This document shows, piece by piece, positions 20,902 through 30,500 of a stretch of DNA of 64,000 nucleotides. Both the position numbers and the translations under genes were made by a program. The notes below the pieces were generated by a model that did not search any database, was not told the origin of the DNA, and was given only the letters and a program-made list of their open reading frames with translations. Within the stretch, counting starts at the first letter, position 1. Every line of letters starts with the position of its first letter. The stretch comes from Trichococcus patagoniensis (GTDB lineage Bacteria; Bacillota; Bacilli; Lactobacillales; Aerococcaceae), in the NCBI RefSeq assembly GCF_003051085.1, contig NZ_QAOM01000006.1, positions 122,158 to 186,157 on the forward strand. The letters are read 5' to 3'.

Positions 20902-21840
20902 CTAATCATTTTTTTGGACGTTCTCTTTTATCAAGGCTTCCAAATTTCTTTCGAAAGTCTCAGCGGCATTGTAGCCCATGGTTTTCGCACGGAAATTCAT
21001 GGCTGCCACTTCGATGATGATCGCAAGATTTCGCCCTGTCTTTACCGGAATCGTTATTTTAGGGATGCCGACATCCAGAATGTTCACGATTTCCTCCGTG
21101 CTGCCCAGACGTTCAAATTTCTTGTCTTTGCTCCAGAGCTCCAGGTTAACGATCAGATTGACTTCATTGGTCTGTTTGACTGCACCGGCCCCGAACAGCG
21201 TCATCACATCGATGATGCCGATTCCGCGGATTTCGATCAGATGGCGTAGGATGCCCGGTGCCTCACCGATCAGCGTATTTTCATCATGTTGATACAGATC
21301 GACGCGATCGTCAGCAACCAGACGGTGTCCTTTTTGGATCAATTCCAAAGCCGTTTCCGACTTCCCGACGCCGCTGTCCCCTGTAATCATGACGCCCATC
21401 CCAAAAATATCCACGAAAACCCCGTGCATCGAAACCCGTTCCGCCAACTGCGCTTCAAGGAAATTGGTGATGTTACTGGATACTCTTGTCGTTCTGGACT
21501 GCGCCGAAAGGATCGGTATGCCGGCTTCCTCCGCGGCTTTCGTCAATTCTGCCGGCGCCTGCAGCTTGCGTCCGATAACGAAGCAAGGTGTCTCTTTGCT
21601 GCATAGTCGCCTCATGACGATCAGGCGCTCTTCGGCGGTCATCCTCTCGATGAATGTCAGTTCCGTTTTCCCCAACAACTGGATACGGGCTGACGGGTAG
21701 AAATTAAAGAAACCTGTCAATTCAACGCCAGGTCTGGAGATTTCGCTGGTCGTGATCTTGTTGCCCAAAAATTCTTCTCCGCTCAGTACAATGTAACCTG
21801 AAGAATCCACTAATTCCTGTACAGTGACTGTATTCGCCAT
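20902..21840 (-). CDS. hprK: HPr kinase/phosphorylase
   Basis: Phosphorylates HPr on Ser46 in response to glycolytic intermediates and reverses this with phosphate; Ser-P-HPr is the CcpA corepressor, which ties to the cre site at glpK. 312 aa from ATG 21840, chosen for the GAGGGA ahead of it. Walker A GDSGVGKS (154-161), His in SMHGVFVD (about 139), HprK signature EIRGIGIIDVM and the C-terminal capping region are present. First gene of the hprK-lgt-ppaX-gpsA-galU operon. Confidence 0.97.
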   Translation of the reverse strand: MANTVTVQELVDSSGYIVLSGEEFLGNKITTSEISRPGVELTGFFNFYPSARIQLLGKTELTFIERMTAEERLIVMRRLCSKETPCFVIGRKLQAPAELTKAAEEAGIPILSAQSRTTRVSSNITNFLEAQLAERVSMHGVFVDIFGMGVMITGDSGVGKSETALELIQKGHRLVADDRVDLYQHDENTLIGEAPGILRHLIEIRGIGIIDVMTLFGAGAVKQTNEVNLIVNLELWSKDKKFERLGSTEEIVNILDVGIPKITIPVKTGRNLAIIIEVAAMNFRAKTMGYNAAETFERNLEALIKENVQKND

Positions 21841-21989
21841 TCTTATCCCTCGCTCTATCATATAATTTCCTGACCCAGATCGGACAGGATTTTTTTACAT
21901 TCTCATCTTGCCGCAAACAATGATTGAATCGCTTGTGGTTTATTGTATTCCTATCCATCATAACATTTTATGCATGCATACGAAAGAAC

Positions 21990-22025
21990 AAAAAGGCAGC
22001 TGAAACAATCGTTTCAACTGCCTTA
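21990..22025 (-). terminator. Terminator of liaXYZ
   Basis: AAGGCAGTTGAAACGA and TCGTTTCAGCTGCCTT-type arms pair almost perfectly, with a T run on the minus strand. Confidence 0.88.
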
Positions 22026-22069
22026 CTTTATATTATTTGGAGCTAAGTGCCGCAACAGAACCCTGTTGG

Positions 22070-22414
22070 TTAACGCGCGTCGTCCCTGTTCAGGAACATA
22101 TGCACGACCGACATGATCAGAGCCACCAGGAACGCTGTGCCGTAGCTCGTGAAGTGGAATCCGGGACCGACCAACCAAGACGTCAGATACAGCATAAAGC
22201 CATTGATGACGAAGCTGAACAATCCGAATGTAAGGATTGTGATCGGGAACGAGAGGATCGAAAGCACTGGTTTGATCAAAAAGTTGACGATGCCCAAAAT
22301 GATGCTGGCCCAAAATGCCGTCCAAAGGCTATGCACATAGAACGAAGGTGCCATAAAATAAGCCAGAGCGATGAACACCAGCGAGTTGACCGCCGCTTTC
22401 TTCCAAAACCCCAT
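22070..22414 (-). CDS. liaZ: Phage-holin-fold membrane protein, LiaZ/YvlD-like
   Basis: 114-aa membrane protein with three or four hydrophobic helices (about 9-27, 30-52, 58-80, 88-108) and the family segment GIVNFLIKPVLSILSFPITI, ending in a charged tail. It belongs to the mycobacterial-holin/YvlD superfamily; despite the domain name it is chromosomal and not a lysis protein. In Enterococcus faecalis the third gene of liaXYZ has this fold. It shares one base with the liaY stop (TGATG). The precise function is not established. Confidence 0.85.
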   Translation of the reverse strand: MGFWKKAAVNSLVFIALAYFMAPSFYVHSLWTAFWASIILGIVNFLIKPVLSILSFPITILTFGLFSFVINGFMLYLTSWLVGPGFHFTSYGTAFLVALIMSVVHMFLNRDDAR

Positions 22415-22731
22415 CAGAAATCACTCCAGTCGTCCTCTTCTTGTTTTTCCACTGGTTTTGCTTCTTTTACAGATCTCGAAGTGTCGGTTCCGCGGCGGGA
22501 AGATGAGGAACCATACGTTCCGCCGAACGATTGTCCGCTGTCATTTCGACCCGGTTCAGGCATCAGTACCGCCATCAGGATGTACAGCAACACGGGCGAT
22601 CCGACACCCGCAAATACGGAAATCAGAAATACCACACGCACAATCGTCGAGTCGATGCCGAAGTATTCGGAAATACCCCCCAGAACACCGCTGACTTGTC
22701 TGTCTGTAGCAGATTTAGTTAATTTTTTCAT
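22414..22731 (-). CDS. liaY: PspC-domain membrane protein, LiaY-like
   Basis: 105 aa. N-terminal PspC domain (residues 1-60): KSATDRQVSGVLGGISEYFGID, here given by its key residues LGGISEYFG, then one membrane segment (about 32-58). The tail is polar with a Gly/Ser-rich part and an acidic end (EEDDWSDF). In Enterococcus LiaY links LiaX to lipid redistribution during daptomycin and cationic peptide stress. Middle gene of liaX-liaY-liaZ. Confidence 0.88.
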   Translation of the reverse strand: MKKLTKSATDRQVSGVLGGISEYFGIDSTIVRVVFLISVFAGVGSPVLLYILMAVLMPEPGRNDSGQSFGGTYGSSSSRRGTDTSRSVKEAKPVEKQEEDDWSDF

Positions 22732-22772
22732 GTTCGTTCTCTCCTTATATATGCCATTTATTGTCGCTATTT

Positions 22773-24284
22773 TTAGTTATTTTTTAAGAATATGTTTCCT
22801 GTTGTTGTCTTTAATTCTACCATAACCGGCGCTTCCTCGTCCATTCGTCTGAATTCCAAGTACTTATTGGTGTGTTCATTTTTTTGACGGATGATTTCAA
22901 TGTTTTCCATCCGGTTCATGATTTTCCCCAAAGAGCTGCTGGCTTTCACTTCTGCGCTTTTGACAGCAGGCAAGGACAGCTTGACTGACCCGTTGACGGA
23001 GCTGGCTTGGATTTGTTTGGCGTTGGTTCCCGGATAGGAAAGTTTCACATCGCCGTTCACAACGGAAACAGTTGCGCTGATGACATCACTCTTCATCGTC
23101 AGGCTGCCGTTGATGGTCTTTGCCAGAACATCAACAATCGTGCTTTCTGAGACATCCAGGTTCCCGTTGACGCCATCCGTCTCCAACATGATTGCCTTGA
23201 GACCTGAGATTACCATATTGCCGTTCGTGGATTTGATGTAAAAATCTTTTCCTTCAATGTTTTTCAGGGTCGCATTCCCGTTCAACATCTTGATTGCGAC
23301 GTAATCGTATTCGCGTTTCGGCAAGGACACGACGATATCGCATTTCACCCGTTTATTTGGAACGCGGAAAGTGAATTTATCCTCATCCATCACCAGCGTG
23401 CTCCGAGCATCGAATGCTTCCTTCGCTGTCGCTTCTTCGGTTTTCCCATAGATTTTCACATCCGCGGCGACCGAAATGGTTTCGTTATCCCAACTCTGCA
23501 GCGTCACATTGCCGTTTGCCAGTTGGAAATCAAGTATCGTCGCTGTATTTTTATCGAATGTGAATTCATGTTGGAATTTGCTGGTGATCAACCCAGGGAT
23601 CTTGATGTTGAAATCTGTATCTTTCCAATCGACATTCTCTACGACCGTTTGCACTGTATCGGTCAAAAATTTGCTTAATTGTGCGCCTGCCTTGGTGAGG
23701 CGATCCGTGAAATTGGTGGCTGTATCTTTCCAGTCCTCTTTATTACCCAGTTTCTCGCCAAAAGATTTCACACTGTTTTCCACATGCTCTTTCTTGAGGC
23801 TGCGCATTTTTTGTTCCATCTCGGCTTTTTCGGCTTCCAGTGCGGCAGCTTGCCCGCGGAGACCTTCCAGCTCTTCATCCAAGCGCATCAAGGTAATTTC
23901 TTGCTCGCCCGTCAAATCGCCCAGTTCATCGGCTGTCGCCAATTCTTGCCTTTTTTCGGCTTTGTCGTTGATCTGTTTTTTCAGCGATTGGAGCGCCTCG
24001 CCTTTTCCATCGATCTGAGAGGAGAAATAGGAAATCTCGCTGGCCAATTCATCCAAAATCTTTTCCAAATTTTTGCGGTCTTCCCGCTCTTGAGCGGATG
24101 CTTGATCAGTCTGCTCTGTGTATTCTGATGCAATATCGGGTGTATCGGTAAAATCTTGCTGCTGATTCAACTTCACAGCATCTTTTCCTTCGCGCTTCGC
24201 CAAGTTTTCCAAAAGCACCAAGGCTTCTTCTGTAGTGATGATGCCTTCTCTTACCAACGCCAAAATACGGTCTCTTTCATTCAT
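22773..24284 (-). CDS. liaX: DUF4097 beta-strand-repeat protein, LiaX-like
   Basis: 503 aa. An N-terminal helical SHOCT-like segment (NERDRILALVREGIITTEEAL region, residues 1-35), a long charged coiled coil (about 60-150), and a C-terminal DUF4097 beta-helix with repeated N-G-x-V/L turns such as LNGNATLKN, TNGNMVIS, INGSLTMKS, VNGDVKLS. No signal peptide is visible. In Enterococcus LiaX is the LiaFSR-controlled sensor and regulator of antimicrobial-peptide resistance; the LiaXYZ gene order matches. ATG 24284 is chosen because AAGGAGG lies 7 bases ahead. LiaFSR itself is not in the window. Confidence 0.88.
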   Translation of the reverse strand: MNERDRILALVREGIITTEEALVLLENLAKREGKDAVKLNQQQDFTDTPDIASEYTEQTDQASAQEREDRKNLEKILDELASEISYFSSQIDGKGEALQSLKKQINDKAEKRQELATADELGDLTGEQEITLMRLDEELEGLRGQAAALEAEKAEMEQKMRSLKKEHVENSVKSFGEKLGNKEDWKDTATNFTDRLTKAGAQLSKFLTDTVQTVVENVDWKDTDFNIKIPGLITSKFQHEFTFDKNTATILDFQLANGNVTLQSWDNETISVAADVKIYGKTEEATAKEAFDARSTLVMDEDKFTFRVPNKRVKCDIVVSLPKREYDYVAIKMLNGNATLKNIEGKDFYIKSTNGNMVISGLKAIMLETDGVNGNLDVSESTIVDVLAKTINGSLTMKSDVISATVSVVNGDVKLSYPGTNAKQIQASSVNGSVKLSLPAVKSAEVKASSSLGKIMNRMENIEIIRQKNEHTNKYLEFRRMDEEAPVMVELKTTTGNIFLKNN

Positions 24285-24372
24285 GGTAGTTCCTCCTTGA
24301 TGGTTATCCATTTATCCATTCACTGATATGGGACAGTTTGCCTGTTTCTGATTATCTGTTGCTTATGTACTT

Positions 24373-24412
24373 ATTATGCCCAATTTCTTTTCCCTTGTCA
24401 TAGGTCTTAAGA
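24373..24412 (-). promoter_or_regulatory. Promoter of liaXYZ with a palindrome at its -35 edge
   Basis: ATGACA, a 17-base spacer and CATAAT on the minus strand, each one mismatch from consensus. Just upstream of the -35 is TCTTAAGA (24405-24412), a perfect 8-base palindrome, followed by CC. Its placement suits a LiaR activator site, but the match to LiaR boxes is inference. Confidence 0.6.
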
Positions 24413-24461
24413 TTGATTTTCCCTTCAGCAGAAATGACTAGAGGACTGTAAGAAAAGCGGA

Positions 24462-24563
24462 ACGGGTTCGTTCAGCCCTGAAAGAAATTTAGGAAATCGA
24501 GCCGACTGAGCATCGTAGAGCGCAATAGGCACGATTTATCTAATTTCCGAAGGGCTAACCCGT
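24462..24563. repeat. 102-bp imperfect inverted repeat between liaX and uvrA
   Basis: In the 396-base gap 24285-24680. ACGGGTT (24462) pairs with AACCCGT (24557) and AGCCCT (24474) with AGGGCT (24551); further in, GAAATTTAG and CTAATTTCC are partly complementary, with a bulge on the left arm. It is much larger than a terminator and has no T run. No reading frame of note. Possibly a dispersed repeat or a structured leader/trailer. Confidence 0.6.
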
Positions 24564-24643
24564 GAAGCTAGCCAATGATTTGAACACCAAAGGTGATGCA
24601 CTTATGATTCAAAAAACCACATACTTTCCTACTTATTACGAGG

Positions 24644-24675
24644 AAAAAAGGCCAACCGGAATCGGCTGGCCTTTC
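24644..24675 (-). terminator. Terminator after uvrA
   Basis: AAAGGCCAGCCGAT and ATCGG-type arms (GGCCAACCGG on the plus strand) pair tightly, followed by a T run on the minus strand, 6 bases beyond the uvrA stop. Confidence 0.9.
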
Positions 24676-24680
24676 GCTAT

Positions 24681-27530
24681 CTATTTTGTCTTTTTGTTTC
24701 TTGCTTTATCCCGTTCCAGAATGGGTTTCAGGAATTGGCCGGTGTAGCTTCCCTTCACTTCGGCGATTTCTTCCGGAGTGCCGGTTGCGAGAACGGTCCC
24801 CCCGCCGGCACCGCCTTCAGGGCCCATATCGATGATGTAATCGGCCGTTTTAATCACGTCGAGATTGTGTTCGATTACGACGATCGTATTGCCGGCTTCC
24901 ACCAAGCGGTCCAAAACCTGCAGCAATCTGGCGATATCGTGCGTGTGCAACCCAGTGGTAGGTTCATCCAGTATGTAGAATGTCTTTCCGCTTGATACGC
25001 GTTGCAGTTCACTGGCCAATTTCATCCGCTGGGCTTCACCGCCGGATAAAGTAGTGGCTGGCTGCCCCAATGTCACATAGCCGAGGCCGACATCAACGAT
25101 GGTCTGCAGTTTGCGCCTGATTTTAGGGATGGCTTCAAAATAGGCCAAAGCTTCCTCAATCGTCATATCCAAGACTTGGGCGATGTTCTTGCCTTTGTAT
25201 TGCACTTCCAAAGTTTCGGAATTGTAGCGCGTGCCATGGCAGACTTCGCAAGGCACGTAGACATCCGGCAGGAAATGCATCTCGATCTTGAGAATGCCGT
25301 CGCCGCGGCAGGCTTCACAACGCCCACCCTTGACGTTGAAGCTGAAACGACCTTTTTTATAGCCGCGTATTTTGGCTTCGTTGGTGCTGGCAAAAAGGTC
25401 GCGCATGTCATCGAAGACGCTGGTGTAGGTTGCCGGGTTGCTTCGCGGCGTCCGTCCGATTGGGCTTTGGTCGATATCGATGACTTTCTCCAGACCTTCG
25501 AACCCGCTGATTGTCTTAAACTTGCCCGGTTTTTCTTTCGTACGGGTCAATTCTTTGGCCAGGGCTGTCTTCAGGACATTATTGACCAGTGAGCTCTTTC
25601 CTGAACCGGAAACGCCTGTGACTGCGACGATTTTCCCTAAAGGAAAAGCGGCATCCACATTCTTCAGGTTATTTTCAGTAGCACCGGTCACTTTGACGGC
25701 ACCTTTGTCTTCCGTTCTTCGCTTCTCCGGGACCGGGATGAACAATTTCCCGGACAGGTATTTCCCGGTCAAGGATTTCCTGTTTTTCATGACTTGCTCG
25801 GGCGTACCGGCAGCCACAATTTCGCCGCCGAGTTCACCGGCACCCGGTCCGATATCGATCAGATAATCCGCCTGCATCATCGTGTCTTCATCATGTTCCA
25901 CAACGATCAGCGTGTTACCGAGGTCGCGCATGCTTTTCATCGATTCAATCAGGCGGTTGTTGTCGCGTTGATGCAACCCGATCGATGGCTCATCCAAAAT
26001 GTAGAGCACACCGGACAGGTTGGAACCTATTTGCGTCGCCAAGCGGATCCGCTGCGCTTCCCCACCGGAAAGCGTGCCTGCTGTCCGACTCAAGGTCAAG
26101 TAGTCAAGGCCGACGTTCTTCAGGAAAGTCAATCGGGACAAAATTTCCTTCAGGATAGGCGCCGCAATCTGTTTTTCTTGTTCCGAAAGAGAAATCTCTT
26201 CGAAGAAGGCGACCGCATTCTCAATGGAAAACTCCGTGACTTGACCGATGTCGTGTTGGGCCACCTTCACGGATAGGGCCTGCTCATTCAAACGATAGCC
26301 GTGGCAAGTATGGCAAGGCAACTCGGTCATGTATTGGCGCATCGCTTCGCGCGTAAAATCGCTCGATGTCTCTTTGTAGCGGCGATTGACATTGGTGATG
26401 ACCCCTTCAAAAGGGATATCGACATCACGGACACCGCCGAATTCATTCTGATAATGGAAATGGAACAGGTCGCCTCCAGCACCATAGAGCAGTTTCTGCT
26501 GGGTATCGTTGCTCAATTCGGCAAACGGAAGGTCCATATCGATGCCATTCTGAGCACAAAACTGGCGCAGCATTTCCGGATAGTAATTCGAACTGATCGG
26601 GTTCCAGGGCACCAAAGCCCCCTCATTCAAGGAAAGCTGCTTATCAGGAACGATCAAGTCGGGATCCACTTCCAATTTCATCCCCAGCCCATCACATTCG
26701 GAACAGGCTCCGTAGGGCGCGTTGAAAGAAAACAGGCGCGGTTCGATCTCACCAATCGTAAAGCCACAGTAAGGACAGGCATGGTGTTCGCTGAACAAAA
26801 GCTCTTCACTGCCGATGACATCAACGACGGCGTATCCATCAGCCAGATGCAACGCCGCTTCGATCGAATCGAAGATTCGCGAGCGGATACCTTCCTTGAT
26901 GACCACCCGATCGACAACAATGGCGATGTCATGTTTTTTGTTCTTTTCCAATTCAATGTCATCGGAGACATCAAATAATTCCCCATCCACACGAACGCGG
27001 ACGTAGCCTTGCTTTTTGATGTCTTCAAACACTTTTTTGTGCTGGCCTTTTTTCCCTTTGATGATCGGTGCCAATATCTGCAGTTTCGTGCGTTCCGGCA
27101 GCTCAAGAACCTGATTCACCATCTGTTCGGGGGATTGGCTGCTGATCGGAGTGCCGTCATTCGGACAAATCGGATGCCCGACACGTGCAAAAAGCAGCCT
27201 CAGGAAATCATTGACTTCCGTAACGGTACCGACTGTCGAACGCGGATTGCGGTTCGTCGTCTTTTGATCGATCGCAATTGCTGGACTCAGGCCATCGATA
27301 CTGTCCACGTCCGGTTTGTCCATCTGGCCCAAAAACTGGCGTGCATAGGCGGAGAGGCTTTCCACATAACGTCTTTGCCCTTCCGCGTAAAGCGTATCGA
27401 AAGCCAACGAGCTCTTGCCCGATCCGGAAAGACCGGTCATGACGACAAGTTTGTCTCTCGGGATGGTGACATCTATATTCTTCAAATTGTGCGAACGGGC
27501 TCCCCGTACGATGATTTGGTCTTTTGCCAT
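24681..27530 (-). CDS. uvrA: Excinuclease ABC subunit A
   Basis: Damage-recognition ATPase of nucleotide excision repair, 949 aa (family about 940-960). Two ABC modules: Walker [20 protein letters not shown] (near 33) and [14 protein letters not shown] (near 640), with [12 protein letters not shown] and [12 protein letters not shown] signatures, and the CPYC and CEVC/CEAC zinc-binding cysteine pairs. Starts [18 protein letters not shown] as usual. The upstream region carries a LexA-type operator. uvrB is not adjacent in this window. Confidence 0.98.
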   Translation of the reverse strand: MAKDQIIVRGARSHNLKNIDVTIPRDKLVVMTGLSGSGKSSLAFDTLYAEGQRRYVESLSAYARQFLGQMDKPDVDSIDGLSPAIAIDQKTTNRNPRSTVGTVTEVNDFLRLLFARVGHPICPNDGTPISSQSPEQMVNQVLELPERTKLQILAPIIKGKKGQHKKVFEDIKKQGYVRVRVDGELFDVSDDIELEKNKKHDIAIVVDRVVIKEGIRSRIFDSIEAALHLADGYAVVDVIGSEELLFSEHHACPYCGFTIGEIEPRLFSFNAPYGACSECDGLGMKLEVDPDLIVPDKQLSLNEGALVPWNPISSNYYPEMLRQFCAQNGIDMDLPFAELSNDTQQKLLYGAGGDLFHFHYQNEFGGVRDVDIPFEGVITNVNRRYKETSSDFTREAMRQYMTELPCHTCHGYRLNEQALSVKVAQHDIGQVTEFSIENAVAFFEEISLSEQEKQIAAPILKEILSRLTFLKNVGLDYLTLSRTAGTLSGGEAQRIRLATQIGSNLSGVLYILDEPSIGLHQRDNNRLIESMKSMRDLGNTLIVVEHDEDTMMQADYLIDIGPGAGELGGEIVAAGTPEQVMKNRKSLTGKYLSGKLFIPVPEKRRTEDKGAVKVTGATENNLKNVDAAFPLGKIVAVTGVSGSGKSSLVNNVLKTALAKELTRTKEKPGKFKTISGFEGLEKVIDIDQSPIGRTPRSNPATYTSVFDDMRDLFASTNEAKIRGYKKGRFSFNVKGGRCEACRGDGILKIEMHFLPDVYVPCEVCHGTRYNSETLEVQYKGKNIAQVLDMTIEEALAYFEAIPKIRRKLQTIVDVGLGYVTLGQPATTLSGGEAQRMKLASELQRVSSGKTFYILDEPTTGLHTHDIARLLQVLDRLVEAGNTIVVIEHNLDVIKTADYIIDMGPEGGAGGGTVLATGTPEEIAEVKGSYTGQFLKPILERDKARNKKTK

Positions 27531-27588
27531 GTTTTCAGATCCTTCTTTGACTTATTCTTTGATTTTCGTCTGCTTCCTAATTGTCTGT

Positions 27589-27597
27589 AGTATACCA
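27589..27597 (-). promoter_or_regulatory. Extended -10 promoter of uvrA
   Basis: Minus strand TGGTATACT, 60 bases upstream of the ATG; the -35 region (GTTCTT) overlaps the LexA box. Confidence 0.5.
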
Positions 27598-27612
27598 TAT
27601 CCAAGGTTGAAA

Positions 27613-27626
27613 AGAACACTAGTTCG
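27613..27626 (-). promoter_or_regulatory. LexA (SOS) box of uvrA
   Basis: AGAACACTAGTTCG on the plus strand fits the Firmicutes SOS box CGAACNNNNGTTCG with only the first base different. It overlaps the -35 of the uvrA promoter, the expected position for repression. Confidence 0.7.
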
Positions 27627-27635
27627 CACGAATAT

Positions 27636-27983
27636 TCAAGTCTCTTTCTTGTCTGCTGCGGCTGTATCCGCCTCTTTATGTCCATCATCCCTACCGTGTT
27701 CGGTATGTTCGACAGCCAAATGCAGAATTGCGTAGACATGCTGATCATCCTGACTGTAGAGGATATTTTTTCCGCTTCTTCTGCTTTTTACCAACTTTGC
27801 TTCCCGCAGCTTTTTCAGCTGGTGCGAAACTGCGGATTGCTCCAAATCCAGTTCCTCTGCAATGGCATTAACGTTCAGTTCCCGATTTTCCAACATATGG
27901 AGGATCAAAAAACGGGTCGGATCGCCGATCAATTTGAAAATTTTCGTAACTGCTTGTATCGTTTCTGTATTCAAGTCTGACAT
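27636..27983 (-). CDS. ArsR/SmtB-family zinc-responsive repressor, CzrA-like
   Basis: 115-aa winged-helix metalloregulator. The recognition helix is around EQSAVSHQLKKLREAKLV and the wing is SRRSGKNILYS. The last helix contains DDQHVYAILHLAVEHTEH, i.e. Asp-x-His-x10-His-x2-His, the exact alpha-5 Zn(II)/Co(II) site of CzrA and SmtB. A further His/Asp-rich tail follows. No metal exporter is adjacent: uvrA lies downstream and the phosphate operon upstream, so the target must be elsewhere or the gene itself. The start ATG 27983 matches the CzrA N-terminus; a longer frame reaches 28016. Confidence 0.88.
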   Translation of the reverse strand: MSDLNTETIQAVTKIFKLIGDPTRFLILHMLENRELNVNAIAEELDLEQSAVSHQLKKLREAKLVKSRRSGKNILYSQDDQHVYAILHLAVEHTEHGRDDGHKEADTAAADKKET

Positions 27984-28125
27984 CATCTCACTAAGACCCC
28001 TATTCCTTACCTTCAATCCTTATTTTAGCAAATTCATCCGTTCTATGAAAGCTATTGCCCTTGCTGTCAAAGGCAAGCTGCTGCAAGGGAACTATCTTAG
28101 CTTAGGTACCGAAACGACGCAGAAA

Positions 28126-28167
28126 CAAAAAAGCGTTGCGGCACCTTTTGGGCATCACAACGCTTTT
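28126..28167 (-). terminator. Terminator of the second pst operon
   Basis: AAAAGCGTTG and CAACGCTTTT arms flank a 19-base loop with its own small stem; T run on the minus strand. Directly after the downstream phoU. Confidence 0.9.
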
Positions 28168-28171
28168 CGCA

Positions 28172-28840
28172 TTAAATTTTATGGTGGACATTCAGTTCTA
28201 CGACTTCGCCGGAATCCAAGTAAATGATCCACTCGGAGATATTCGTTACATAATCGCCTATTCTTTCCAAATAAGTCGAAATGCGCATGTAATTGGTTCC
28301 GCCCAAAACGATTTCCGGGTCCTGTTTCATCTGCTCGATGCAGCTTTCGTAGATATTTTTTGCCTGAGCATCAATTTCTGTATCCCTTGCCGCAATCTCG
28401 CGGGCCCGATCGGCATCCATCACGACGTAAGCATCCAGGACTTCCTTTACCATCGCCATGACCTTCAAGGCTGTTTCCGCGATAGCCGTTTCAAGATCGG
28501 CATCATGCTTGTTGCCTTTCACTTTGATCGTCGATTTTGCGATACTGACCGCATGATCGCCGATCCGCTCCAGATCCGCGCTGGCCTTCATCACCGTCAC
28601 GATTTTGCGCAAGTCCGTAGTGACTGGCTGTTGCAAGGCTATCAGTTCGAAACATTCGATTTCCAGATCGTTCTCTAGTTTATTGATGGCCGCATCTTCA
28701 TCTATGACTTGCTGCGCCAATTCTTTGTCGTGCGTGACAAAAGCATCCACTGATTTCTGGATTGCTTCATTGACCAACACACCCATCTTCAAAAAGTGAG
28801 CGTGCAAACTCTTTAATTCCTCTTCAAACACTCGTCTCAT
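28172..28840 (-). CDS. phoU: PhoU phosphate signalling protein, copy 2
   Basis: 222-aa all-helical protein made of two PhoU three-helix bundles, each with the metal-binding E/DxxxD pattern (DLERIGDHAVSIAKS around residue 80 and YLERIGDYVTNISEW near 185). PhoU couples Pst transporter state to PhoR and limits phosphate uptake. Clearly paralogous to the phoU at 33641-34315 (both start MRR/KxFEEEL). Last gene of pstSCABB-phoU. The ATG 28840 is chosen; the open frame upstream overlaps pstB. Confidence 0.95.
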   Translation of the reverse strand: MRRVFEEELKSLHAHFLKMGVLVNEAIQKSVDAFVTHDKELAQQVIDEDAAINKLENDLEIECFELIALQQPVTTDLRKIVTVMKASADLERIGDHAVSIAKSTIKVKGNKHDADLETAIAETALKVMAMVKEVLDAYVVMDADRAREIAARDTEIDAQAKNIYESCIEQMKQDPEIVLGGTNYMRISTYLERIGDYVTNISEWIIYLDSGEVVELNVHHKI

Positions 28841-28883
28841 CACAAACCAACCCCTTTGTAAATATTTTTCATTATGCAACGGA

Positions 28884-29648
28884 TCAGCCGAAACGTCCAG
28901 AAATATAATCTTCCGTTTGTTTTTCTTTTGGATTGGTGAAGATTTGGCTCGTTTCCCCGAATTCAATCAATTCTCCACTCAAGAAAAAGGCAGTATTATC
29001 AGAAATCCGCGATGCTTGTTGCATATTGTGCGTAACAATGATCATCGTGTACTCGTTTTTCAATTCCATCAGCATCCGTTCGATCTGCGCACTGGAAATC
29101 GGATCCAACGCGCTCGTCGGCTCATCCAACAAGATGACTTCCGGTTCGATCGCCAAGACCCGGGCGATGCAGACACGTTGCTGCTGGCCGCCGGATAAAG
29201 ATAAGGCGCTCTGGTCCAATTTATCTTTGACATCGTCCCAAACAGCCGCTTTCTTCAGGCTTTCTTCCACAATCCGGGCGATTTTTTCTTTGTCCTTCAT
29301 TCCGGCGATGCGCAAGCCATACGCCACGTTGTCGAATACCGAAAACGGGAATGGATTCGGCTGTTGGAAAACCATTCCGACCTTTTTCCTCAACTCTACA
29401 GTATCCATCTGAGGACTGTAGATGTCCTGATCATTGAAGCTGATTTTCCCGGTGACCGTCACATCCGGAATCAAGTCGTTCATGCGATTCAGGGTCCTTA
29501 AGTAGGTGGATTTCCCGCATCCGCTCGGACCGATCAGAGCCGTGATTTCTTTTTTATGGAAATCAAGCGAAATGCCCTTCAGCGCTTCGTTCTTTCCGTA
29601 ATATAAATGTACATCACGCGTTTCAATAATGGGTTTTGTGCTGTTCAC
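28884..29648 (-). CDS. pstB: Phosphate ABC transporter ATPase PstB, second copy in this operon
   Basis: 254 aa. Walker A GPSGCGKS near 38-45, PstB-type [18 protein letters not shown], signature [16 protein letters not shown], Walker [14 protein letters not shown] and switch [12 protein letters not shown]. One of two adjacent pstB genes in the second pst operon, 12 bases after the other; together with the PstB of the upstream operon the window has three. The two adjacent copies may form a heterodimer or be alternative homodimers; sequence alone cannot say. Confidence 0.95.
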   Translation of the reverse strand: MNSTKPIIETRDVHLYYGKNEALKGISLDFHKKEITALIGPSGCGKSTYLRTLNRMNDLIPDVTVTGKISFNDQDIYSPQMDTVELRKKVGMVFQQPNPFPFSVFDNVAYGLRIAGMKDKEKIARIVEESLKKAAVWDDVKDKLDQSALSLSGGQQQRVCIARVLAIEPEVILLDEPTSALDPISSAQIERMLMELKNEYTMIIVTHNMQQASRISDNTAFFLSGELIEFGETSQIFTNPKEKQTEDYISGRFG

Positions 29649-29660
29649 GTTGCTTTCCTC

Positions 29661-30467
29661 CTAGCCGAAATGCCCAGAAACATAATCTTCCGTCTGTTGA
29701 ATCTTCGGACGGGTAAAGATTTTTCTGGTCTCATCATATTCAATGACATTGCCCAAATAGAAGAACGCCGTATAGTCACTGATCCGGGATGCTTGTTGCA
29801 TATTGTGTGTAACAATGATGATCGTATACTTTTCCTTCAACTCCAGCAAGGTCTCCTCGACTTGGGAAGTCGATATCGGATCCAACGCGCTGGCCGGTTC
29901 ATCCAAAAGCAGGATATCCGGCTTCAATGCGATCGCCCTTGCGATGCAGAGGCGCTGCTGTTGGCCACCGGAAAGCGCTAAGGCGCTCTTGTTCAACTGG
30001 TCCTTCACTTGGTCCCAAAGGGCAGCTTGTTTCAGGCTGGTTTCGACGATTTCGTCCAATGTCGCTTTGTCCTTCAGGCCGTGCCTTCTCAGCGCAAAAG
30101 CGATGTTCTCATAAATCGATTTGCTGAAAGGATTCGGCCTTTGGAATACCATCCCGATATTTTTCCGCATTTCGAATACATCTACTTCAGGCACGTTCAC
30201 ATCGATGCCTTGGTAAATGATTTCCCCAGTCACTTTTGCGCCGGGAACAGTGTCGTTCATCCGGTTCAACGAACGAAGATAAGTCGATTTTCCGCACCCG
30301 CTCGGTCCGATCAGCGAGGTGATTTTATTCTTTTCAAATTCCATGGACACGCCTTTGATTGCTTCAAAATCGCCATAATGAACATGCAGATCATTTGTCT
30401 TCAGGGCAACTTCAGCCTCAGGACGCATCCGGATGATATTCGTTGCCAATGTGTTTTCATTTCCCAT
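29661..30467 (-). CDS. pstB: Phosphate ABC transporter ATPase PstB, first copy in this operon
   Basis: 268 aa with a 20-residue N-terminal extension relative to the neighbour, then Walker [43 protein letters not shown] and [13 protein letters not shown]. It hydrolyses ATP to drive PstC/PstA. The start at 30467 is supported by AAGGAGGG 7 bases upstream; an ATG 18 bases earlier has no such site. Differs from the next gene throughout the N-terminal half, so the duplication is old. Confidence 0.95.
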   Translation of the reverse strand: MGNENTLATNIIRMRPEAEVALKTNDLHVHYGDFEAIKGVSMEFEKNKITSLIGPSGCGKSTYLRSLNRMNDTVPGAKVTGEIIYQGIDVNVPEVDVFEMRKNIGMVFQRPNPFSKSIYENIAFALRRHGLKDKATLDEIVETSLKQAALWDQVKDQLNKSALALSGGQQQRLCIARAIALKPDILLLDEPASALDPISTSQVEETLLELKEKYTIIIVTHNMQQASRISDYTAFFYLGNVIEYDETRKIFTRPKIQQTEDYVSGHFG

Positions 30468-30500
30468 CAAGGGTCCCTCCTTCAAGTCAATTTTCCGGTT

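Noticed and set aside
22070..22414. Phage holin gene and prophage remnant
   Set aside because: The fold is named after holins, but the gene is in the liaXYZ operon and no other phage gene is present.
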